Below, piece by piece: positions 53,893 through 64,000 of a DNA stretch of 64,000 nt (position 1 is the stretch's first letter; every line of letters begins with the position of its first letter). This DNA comes from Rhodamnia argentea. Taxonomy: Eukaryota; Streptophyta; Magnoliopsida; Myrtales; Myrtaceae. Under the pieces are notes generated by a model. That model saw only the letters and a list, made by a program, of their open reading frames with translations, ran no database searches and was not told the origin of the DNA. The stretch is taken from contig NC_063150.1 in assembly GCF_020921035.1 (NCBI RefSeq), positions 10,726,001 through 10,790,000 of the forward strand, in the 5' to 3' direction. A program made the position numbers and the translations under genes.

Positions 53893-56767
53893 CCTGTATC
53901 GTCAAACCCCCCCCCTCCCCTCTCTCTCTTTCCTTTTTCTTCCCGCCTTATTTAGAAATTTATGTCGTATAGTGGAAAATCTCATTTTCCAAGCCTGGCC
54001 CTCTTTTTGCTGCGAAAAAGAATCGGATCATTTCTGTGGGTAGAAGCCTTTTATATTTTGACAAGTTGAACTGATGAAATGTCCTCCTCTTTAATGTCCG
54101 GAAGGTGACTTAAAGATTCAAATTGAAGTGAAGACAATAGATCTTGCACATGCTAGGAACTTACTCTCATAGGTAGGTGTCACGCAAGTCTAGGAGAAGA
54201 GTAATGCCCGTCCTCTATCATGTCCGCGGTCATAATCTGATTCTTTTTCTTTCCTGTAACATATTTTTGTAAACGCAAATACGTGGAGCATGGAGCAAAA
54301 TTTCTTATCGAAACAGTTTGCATGCAGTTGGTGCAGATTGAAAATACAACCAGTTCTCGATTTGGAAATACTCTGGGGTTCCAAACAATTGTGCCAACTC
54401 GAGTTGATTTTATGTACTATTGAATTTCGATCATTTTCATTTTATTTTTGTCATTCAAATTATTGTTCTTCTTCTTTTAATATCGTTTAGGATGCTAGAC
54501 GTCGGTTAGAAACTGACTGATATCTATCGGGCGCAACATCCCTCCTGTTTCGGCCACATTGAATGATTACAAAAAGCCCGAATGTTCATGACTCTTGAGG
54601 GTGACCCTAAGGCATAGGGCGCGATACTAAAGCAAGAGCTTGAACCTCCCTAATGTAGAGGCGAGCCCGAGTTTCTACAAAACTATTCTCCCTTTGCCTT
54701 TCTAACATGACAAGGTACCCAACTAAAGCAAATAAAATAGGATGAAACGAAGTAAATAACATGAGTATGTTCGAGATATCCGTAAATAAAATCCATAATG
54801 TCATTACGCTGATCTGACGCCGGCGAGCAGCTAAATATCAGTTGTATTTCTGCAGTGAAAATGAAGATCATGAGTTGCAGAGAAACAAACAAGAGTTCGA
54901 GTTTGGCTTGTGGAAGGAGGAGAGACCCATTAATCCATTAAATGCATGGCCATAACTTTATTGACTCCCACTAGGATTCATCATTTCTCAGAGTCCAAGA
55001 AACGTGGCTCCCTCTTTATTGCCGCCGTCAAAAGAGTGTGGAATTCGACTTCTTATTTTCAGGGAAAGCAACCTTTTTTAGGGCAAATCAATGGGAGAAG
55101 ATCCACAGATCCCGTGCGGCGGATCACTGTCTCAAATAATTTGACATTTCGAATTTCGAATTATAGATTGTACACATTACTAATATGGTTCCTATATCGA
55201 AATTTATAATATTTGCGGTTATTTAACATGCACTCTTAATTCGCGAATACTTTTTAGATAAGTAATTGAAAGATTTGGATATAATCATAATTGCATTAAT
55301 AGCTCTTGTGGAGTGAGTTCGATGTCTTTAAAATTGAAGCTCTTTCTTATAGCGCATGTTTCATAAAGTGTCTTAGAAATACAGGTTAATGTCTTTATTT
55401 TTATTTATTTTTTGCCAAAAAACAACGGATGAAACATCCATTTAATTCAAAGTATTGCATGAAATAAAAGAAAAAAATTACCAAAAAAATCCTAAATCTA
55501 TTGCAATTGTGCTCAAGTTTGCCACATTGTTTGATTTCCTCGTAGGAGTAAATCGCTATTATCGTACAAAATGTTATCCTTTTGTTCATATCCCATTACT
55601 TGTTGATAGGGTAGCCACTGGCACCACCATTCTTATTATCGGAAACTGACTTTTGCTCATTGAATGTAATTGATTTCCCATTTTGTGAATGAAAAATGAC
55701 TTTTACCCGTTTCCTACAACTAATATGTCATTTTTGTTTCATCAACGAAATATTGTTTTGAAAATTTTGATTACGCATATATAAAATGATCGTAATGCTG
55801 TAATTTATCAAAGCAAAAATGAATAATCCCAAAATTCATTCAAAATGAGCATGCCTTAGATCAGATTCTTAGAAAAAGTCTCTTCAAATTTATATCGTAA
55901 TTTGTATACGATCCTATATTCCTTTTGACTTATGCAGTGACTATGCGGTAGAAATAAGTATTTTAAAATATTTGAATCTGTTTTCATTAAGGAAAAATAT
56001 GTAAATGTGTATTTGTATCTATCAATAAAGTTTACTTTTGGACAATAAGGGCATTTCATGTGAATGTAAGGATCATTATGTACGTTTTCTAGGCGCAATA
56101 CGAAGTCATTTATGTTCAAAGATTGAAAATGAATTTAAAGAAGGCCAAATGAGTGTAACGGAACACGGGTAAACAACTTTATTTATCCCTGGCCTATAAA
56201 AGAATAAACTCGAGAGGGCCTTGTGAAATCTCTTTTATATGACATGACAAGTTTACAAGCCTCAACATAAAATGCGAATGACATAGAGGAAATTCAAATA
56301 CGATACGAAACAAACACGTAAGCCTACTTGATGATATGCATTGTTACGAGTAATTACGATGTTATCGTAACCGGATATGATATTAAATTTAAGTTTACGA
56401 TGTCGTGAATACTATTAAGATAAACATTTCCAGCCCTTGGATGCTCCTAAACAAGGGGCAATCAATCTCTCCATAATTTTGCTCAGCCACTCAAAATTTT
56501 TTTTTTTTTAATTTCGTGAATCACGTTGGTTCACTTTCCCTTATCCCAAAAGATAAATTAAAAAAATAAATGATAAATTATTCTAATTCGTAAATAGAGG
56601 AAAGAATAAAGAATTCTTCTCTGAAAAAAATCATTAACCCTGCATGAATATTCTAACCATTTCCCTCGCCTTTATAGCCATTTTCGCACCAAACCTTCTT
56701 CCCTCCTCCAACGAAGAAGAAAACAGAGTGTCACTGACACGGAGGAAAGAGACTCAACATCTCAACC
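53893..56767. other. Intergenic stretch upstream of the cysteine protease
   Basis: It contains a C8/CT run near 53,905-53,930 and a single 'aattaccaaaaaaatcctaaatctattgc' type transposon end at about 55,478-55,506. Open frames (54,190-54,490, 54,946-55,209, 55,856-56,119 and others) show no domain. The last few hundred bases should hold the protease promoter. No gene recognised. Confidence 0.45.
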
Positions 56768-58521
<1,754 letters not shown>

Positions 58522-60150
58522 GGGAAAAGAACAAAGTTGAAGAGATGGTGGGAACTGGGAAGCGCCTCTCTCTCTCTATCTTATTTCTCGAATCCTGGGG
58601 AGATTGTCTTTTTAGATGATCTGTTCCTTCTAGGCCTGAAGTTAAGAAGGAAGGAGCAGGCTTTCATTCTTAGAATTCGGTGGTCATTCATTGTTATCTT
58701 TCGCAACGCTCATGAGAATCAATGTCTTCATGTTAGTGTTTATTAAAAAGGACTTTCGCCATGAAAGCTTCTTTCTTAGCTTCCATTGCATCGCCTGCAG
58801 AAACTAGTCATTCCATAGGAAAGGAGGGAAGAAAAAAAATTTCTAATTTCTTCGGCTTTATTATGCCTAAGAAAGACTTTTCAAGTTCTAGCTAAACATC
58901 TGAGATAGAGTCGCCCGCGATTTCAATCACAACGTGGATAACTCGTCTTCGATCAAAAACGATGATGCGAGCTTAGTCAAAGAACCGAAAACTGGTATCT
59001 GGGGTCATGAACAGGAAGTCTGAATTCTTGATTTGTGCAAACACAGAGACTGATTCAACCTAGGATCCAAGGAAATTATCATATCTGCTGTGTTGTTGAT
59101 TAAGGTAAAAAAAAAAAAAATCCCATCACGTTGAGAAAATCAGAAACCAAATGCAGTGGAAGATCGATACCAGGGATAGCATATTTGCCATGGGTGCCTT
59201 CTTCAGAACGTTGGGGTCGCCAGACATATCAATGAGTCGAGAAATTCTCGAATCTAATTTGAAAGGAGACACATTCTTATGCTCTAGAAAGGAACAAGCG
59301 ACTGGACCGATGTAGCACGGGAGCGACTGGGAAAAGAAGAGAAGTCTGAAACGGTAAAAACCGAAGCTTGGTCATAAGGGTACAGCTTTTGACTCGCTCA
59401 AAAGTAAGTCACAAAAGCAAGGGACGAGACTCCAATGAAATGAGAAAGGCCGTGCCCCGTCGAAAGTTATTCTGGAATTTTAAATTTGTCCTTGAGAATC
59501 TTCTGACTCCTCCATCTTCGAAAGAGTAAAGTCGAAACCATTCTGGAAAAAGTCTGCTTTGGAGACCCCAAAGGAGGATGCAGATTCAAGAGCTTTTGTA
59601 CCACCGTCCCCATTTTTGCTCTGCTCCGGTGAGCCGCGCAGAATGGAAGGTAACAAACAGCTCTACATAGGACCGCCGGGAACTCAACTCCGAAAGACGG
59701 AGAATTTTGATAACGGTAGTGTAATTGCACCTTTGGCAGATATACAGAGTTCAAAATTGCTAATGAATCGAAATGCCACATTCAGCCATGAAATAGCTAA
59801 AGAGCCCCGACAGCAGAAAATATTAAGAATGGCCATGTTCATTTTCATTGTGAAGCAGCATCTTGTCCTGACAATTCATAATCAAAATGTATTGAGAAGA
59901 TTAGCACGAAGAGGGAAACAACATTATGCAGAAGCATGCATAAAACAGAGGGTAACTAACCCAATGTCAGCCTCGCACATTGAACCGTACAAAGAAAGCT
60001 AAAAGAACTCCAGTTTCATTTCCAAGAAAGTTGCACGACGCGAAAGGTGGATGATAGAGGCATCATTGAGAACAACAACCGCCTAAGGAATGTCTAGAAC
60101 AACAAAGAAATGTCAACCAAAACAATTTTCAGCACTTACAACACTAGCAA
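58522..60150. other. Spacer between convergent protease and SKIP2 genes
   Basis: Both 3' untranslated regions must lie here. A CT-rich patch (58,566-58,580) and a poly-A run (59,107-59,120) are present. Open frames at 59,467-60,002 on both strands overlap each other and carry no domain. No gene recognised. Confidence 0.5.
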
Positions 60151-61746
60151 TCACAAGTTTCCATTGGTGCTATTTTCACCATTTGACCACCTCCTGAAGG
60201 TGCAAGCCACTAAATTCCTACCCGCGAAAAAACCTAGTTTGGCCCTAAACAACATGGACCTCTCATTGCTACTTGACGGCACATCGGAAGCATTTGCCGG
60301 AGGGAACTCCGCCGCGCTTTCTTCAACTCCGAAATCATCCAAGGCTTCGATTTCGCCGGCATCCAAATTGAAGACCAACGACCCTCTCTGCTCCTTCAAC
60401 AGCTCCACGACTTGGCCGCTCACTCCTCTGCACTTCCTCACCTTAATCTTCACCAGATTGGGACACCCCCGCGCAAGGGATTCAATCCCGACATCAGAAA
60501 CGGGGCAATTCTTGATGCAAAGCTTCTTCAGGGCCTCGCACTTTGTGGCGATGCACGCGATCTCCACATCGCTGACCGTGTCGCTCCCGCAGAAGGCTAG
60601 CCTTTCCAATTTCCTGCAATTGGAACCGATCAAACCCAAGCTCGAATGCGTCACGCTAACGCCGATCAGAACTAGCTCCTGCAACTGAAGGCAGTGCTTG
60701 GCGACCTCGACCAGACCCTCATCGCCTATCCTGTTTATTCTCCACCCGTCAATGTGAAGCTTCCTCAATTGCCTGCAATTCTCAGCGATGCTTGAAAGCC
60801 CCAAATTCGAACACTCGGGGACCTTCACAACATGCAGAGTCTCGATACCCTTGCAATTCGCAATCCCAGAAAGACCACCATCGCTCACCTGAATTCTCTC
60901 CAAATGAACTTCTAATAAACCTGGATTCGACCTCCCAATTGTTTGGAGAACCTTATCCCAGTCACCCAAACAGCGTATCAACTTCAAAGTGGAGAGCTTT
61001 CTCGCTTCAACTAGAAGAGGACCGAAAGACTGACCATTAATGAGCTCCCTCAAGCAAATGGATCTCAACGACTTCGCGGCCGCTCCCGGCCCGATCGGCT
61101 CGGCTCCATCGTGGATTCCCCGGAGCCGCTTAATGGACAGCTCCTCCAGATTCACGCAATGATCAAGCACCGCATTGATGGCTCTCGCGCCGAAGGAGCA
61201 CGAGCCGCAGGACAGCTTCCTCAGCTGCGTACAGTTCTGGGCGAAGGTCGCGACTCCGAGATCGGTGAGCTCGCGGCAGCCGCGGAGCTTGAGCCGCGTG
61301 AGGCTCCGGCACTTGAGGGAGATGAGGATGAGCGCGTCGTCGCCCAGGCTGACCGACTTCCGGTCGCAGCGGAGGGCGAGCTTGGTGACGGCGTCGAAGC
61401 GAGTGAAAATGGACGGGAGGGAGGAGAGCAGCTCGGCGTGCGCGTTGAGCGAGAGGCGGTGCCGGCTCTCCCCGTCGACGCGGAGCCACCGCCGGCACAC
61501 GGAGGAGCAGCGCTTCCTGTCGCCGGCGCCGAGGAAGTGGAAGACGTGGGCCAGGCACTCGTCGGGCAGGTCGCCGGTGTAGTCATACCCGCCGCCGCCG
61601 CTGTCGCCGCGGCAGACCTCGTCCTCGTCGGAGGAGGAAATGAGCTCCAGCGAGGGGAGGGAGTCGAGGCGCTGGCTGGACGAGATCCCGCGGTGGCTGG
61701 GCTCGGGGGAGGCGGAGGCGGAGGCGGAAGACGGGACCTGCCCCAT
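60151..61746 (-). CDS. SKIP2: F-box/LRR protein SKIP2 (VFB-type E3 ligase subunit)
   Basis: An intronless gene for a 531-residue F-box protein that binds SKP1/ASK and acts as substrate receptor of an SCF ubiquitin ligase. The VIER F-BOX group (SKIP2/VFB) affects growth and auxin-related responses in Arabidopsis. The MGQ N-terminus, followed by a Ser/Pro-rich stretch, is typical. The F-box lies at about 57-100 (DLPDECLAHVFHFLGAGDRK, CSSVCRRWL). LRRs run from about 110 to 440 (KLALRCDRKSVSLGDDAL, LRGCRELTDLGV, LRKLHIDGWRINRIGDEGL, LKKLCIKNCPVSDVGIE). The conserved C-terminal block LGFFAGRNLVACTFRRWS is present. The GC-rich 5' third gives many false frames on the other strand. In Arabidopsis SKIP2 is At5g67250, close to IRX14-L. 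Confidence 0.94.
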   Translation of the reverse strand: MGQVPSSASASASPEPSHRGISSSQRLDSLPSLELISSSDEDEVCRGDSGGGGYDYTGDLPDECLAHVFHFLGAGDRKRCSSVCRRWLRVDGESRHRLSLNAHAELLSSLPSIFTRFDAVTKLALRCDRKSVSLGDDALILISLKCRSLTRLKLRGCRELTDLGVATFAQNCTQLRKLSCGSCSFGARAINAVLDHCVNLEELSIKRLRGIHDGAEPIGPGAAAKSLRSICLRELINGQSFGPLLVEARKLSTLKLIRCLGDWDKVLQTIGRSNPGLLEVHLERIQVSDGGLSGIANCKGIETLHVVKVPECSNLGLSSIAENCRQLRKLHIDGWRINRIGDEGLVEVAKHCLQLQELVLIGVSVTHSSLGLIGSNCRKLERLAFCGSDTVSDVEIACIATKCEALKKLCIKNCPVSDVGIESLARGCPNLVKIKVRKCRGVSGQVVELLKEQRGSLVFNLDAGEIEALDDFGVEESAAEFPPANASDVPSSSNERSMLFRAKLGFFAGRNLVACTFRRWSNGENSTNGNL

Positions 61747-62323
61747 CGTACGACGGCGGCGTGAAATCGGGCGAATTACAGCGAGAGAGCAAATGGGTGC
61801 GTGGCGGATGGGATGAAAGGTAGAAACTCGTGAGAGATCTCAGTTGAAAAACGAGGAATCGAAGACGGTGGTGGTGGTGGTGGTGGTGGTGGTCGCCGTC
61901 GTTGGTCGAGAGAGAGAGATGATTATATGGTGGTGGTGGTGAAGATTTATTCGCGTCAAAAGTGGTGGGGGGGTGGATTTGTTGCTGTGCGTGTCGACGT
62001 CGCAGTCGTGAGGAGACGAATCATCACGCACTCCTTCCTTCCCCCCCTCTTTTTTATTTTTTTTTTTGTTAATCTGGGGGACGGACGCGTTTTTGGAGCG
62101 CATGATTGGTCGTGGGGGCCCAGTCATTCCAATCTCGGCCGTTCGATCCTCTATTTTATCATTTTTTTGCCCGAATTGATTGATGACGATGATGCGTCTG
62201 GGGATGGCCAAACTCAGGAATTTGACGTGGAAGGTTGACTGAACGCTTCCATGTTTTTGTTAAACCGTCTTGACGCTGTGCATCTGCATCTCCAAAAATT
62301 AAAGCCCCCACTATTTTCTTTAG

Positions 62324-62330
<7 letters not shown>
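61747..62330 (-). promoter_or_regulatory. SKIP2 5' leader and proximal promoter
   Basis: GC-rich for the first 200 bases upstream of the start codon, with a GGT/CCA trinucleotide run (61,868-61,893) and GA and GGT tracts that probably lie in the 5' leader. No clear TATA box on the minus strand. Boundaries are approximate. Confidence 0.35.

Positions 62331-62352
<22 letters not shown>
62323..62352. repeat. (TA)n microsatellite
   Basis: About fifteen TA units upstream of SKIP2. Confidence 0.9.
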
Positions 62353-62355
<3 letters not shown>

Positions 62356-64000
62356 TTTGGGTCACTAAAATCCCTTTATATTGATTGATTTCATTTTTTT
62401 ATTTTCTCGACTAATTTAAATTTTGCGAAGAGTTTCTTCTTAATTTGTACTATCTGAATTTTTCGCAGATTTTGACCGCACTAGTATATATAATTTGCTC
62501 CTAATAGTTTCAAATCTAAATGGCATTTTCCAATTTTGATGTTATGCTTTCTTTTCTCTTTTTTTTTCTGCTATTGTTAGAGCATAGATAAACATGTCCA
62601 GGGACCACATAACCGGTAACGTGCTCGCACGTTAATACGTGTTATATCCCCATAGGACATAATTAAGGAAAACATAGGCTCTTACGTAAAATACTCTCGC
62701 ATTTGTGGTTCGATATCATAAAAAAAAAAAAATCGCATGCCAAAGAAATAGATGTATTGTGCGTGGGCACCTCATGGTATGCGATATGATGGTCCACATG
62801 GCTCGTGGATTATAATTACCTTTGTATGTCACGCTACCTTGAAAATCATTCCGTCCTTTTACTTTTCCTTTATAGAGGGACTCAAGAACGTGCACATTAC
62901 TCAAGTTAGAAGAGAAACTTTCAACAAAGAGAGAAAAAAAAATTAATATTGGGATATGTTTCAATCTTGAGTCTAGATTTTTCAGCGCTTCCTGTAGCGA
63001 CGGCAGTTTTCGACACTCCCACAACAGTGTAACTCCACAGGATATGAAGTTTAACGGATTCCATTACTATCAGTCATGCATGCATGTGTATCACTCCCGT
63101 CTGGCACGATGGTCTGTTTGATACAGTGCTTCCATTACATTTTCAGCGGTCTCCGATGACGCCCCTCTCATGGTCTGGCAGCAGCTGTTGCAGAATCATT
63201 CCAAAGTATTGCTTGAATTAGCTCATGCTTGCAGGTTTTCTTAGTGGGACCGATTCCATGGACTCACCCGGAAACCGAATCATACATCAGGCGACTCTCA
63301 ATTCTTATTTTGTGAAACCGATCCTTAGTGGGCAGTTTCCGACTTCAGAGTGAGAACCGTCCACTCTAGAATTGATCGCCCCTACCATCGAGACTCGTAA
63401 GAAGACAAACAACATGTGAAAAGTTAATCTCTCTCTAATGTTACGTCCAAAGTAAAACTCCTAAACTCTATCGGGGTCAATAAAATTGGCGTCCATATAA
63501 TAGATTCAGAATTGGTTGGGTAAAGTCTTTCCTAGCGGTGTTAGTACAACCTTCCATGACGGACACGGGAGATGAATATACGGGGAAGTCTTTGTGCAGT
63601 CATGTGATCGATCGAAAGGAGGTGTTCCTTGTCTTCTTGAATTTAATAGGACGAAACTGCCTTCCGCTTTGAGGTGGCCCATGCACCGTCGTTCGTGGAA
63701 AAACCAAACTTTGGCCAGGTCTCATGTGAACCGGTTAGCTTACGTTAATGCCAAAATTGTCTTTTTCCCGCACAAGCAAAAAAATGTGCAAAGCTTTGAT
63801 TTTGTATGGAGAGGGAGCACAAGATCATCTTTGGTTCCGGTTATTATCGTATGAAAGATCACATTCTTGTTAGCATCTCAAGTGCAAATTCGATTCCATT
63901 TCTTATTCGTTAGTCCAACTCGCAGAGATTATATGTCGGGAGAATCCACAAACAATGACCATCTATACAAAATTATTTACATAATACAAGATATCTTTCC
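62353..64000. other. Intergenic stretch at window end, no gene recognised
   Basis: AT-rich, with poly-A near 62,719. Frames 62,716-63,024 and 63,594-63,854 show no domain. I see no transposon ends and no coding signal. Confidence 0.5.

Noticed and set aside
61111..61764. Long plus-strand open frames opposite SKIP2
   Set aside because: They are produced by the GC-rich 5' third of SKIP2 on the other strand; no domain and Ala/Gly/Glu-rich composition.

Overview
This is plant nuclear DNA. It has GT-AG introns, AT-rich intergenic DNA packed with transposon debris, TIR-NB-LRR (TNL) resistance genes, and xylan-synthesis genes of secondary cell walls. The TNL cluster and the repeat style suggest a woody eudicot. 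Myrtaceae (Eucalyptus-like) is my best guess; that is inference, not proof.

Region 1 (1 to about 34,640) is a decaying tandem TNL cluster. TNL1 (26-3626) enters from outside the window and lacks its first (TIR) exon here. Its C-terminal part is frameshifted and degenerate (3627-4740). A second unit survives only as introns and 3' flank (about 9,391-13,640), split by an LTR-like insertion. TNL2 (17,408-26,003) has TIR, NB-ARC and LRR exons, but a Copia retrotransposon lies in its last exon. The retained 818-bp LTR supplies about 73 codons of a new C-terminus, and the original tail is stranded beyond the element (about 31,013-31,241). An orphan but open C-terminal exon of another TNL lies at 33,978-34,537. 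Between the units are MITEs, a solo LTR, hAT- and Harbinger-like elements and a scrap of a small heat-shock protein gene.

Region 2 (36,886-47,883) holds IRX15-LIKE (DUF579, +), a tRNA-dihydrouridine synthase (-) and IRX14-type GT43 (+). IRX15-L and IRX14 both act in the Golgi on glucuronoxylan backbone synthesis. As I recall, the same three genes lie side by side in Arabidopsis (At5g67210, At5g67220, At5g67230), followed closely by SKIP2 (At5g67250). The SKIP2 orthologue is also here (60,151-61,746, -), so this looks like an old conserved gene block.

Region 3 (48,000-64,000) is repeat-rich intergenic DNA, then an RD21-like papain-type cysteine protease without the granulin domain (56,768-58,521), then the intronless F-box/LRR gene SKIP2 and its upstream region. 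I saw no rRNA, convincing tRNA, or CRISPR.
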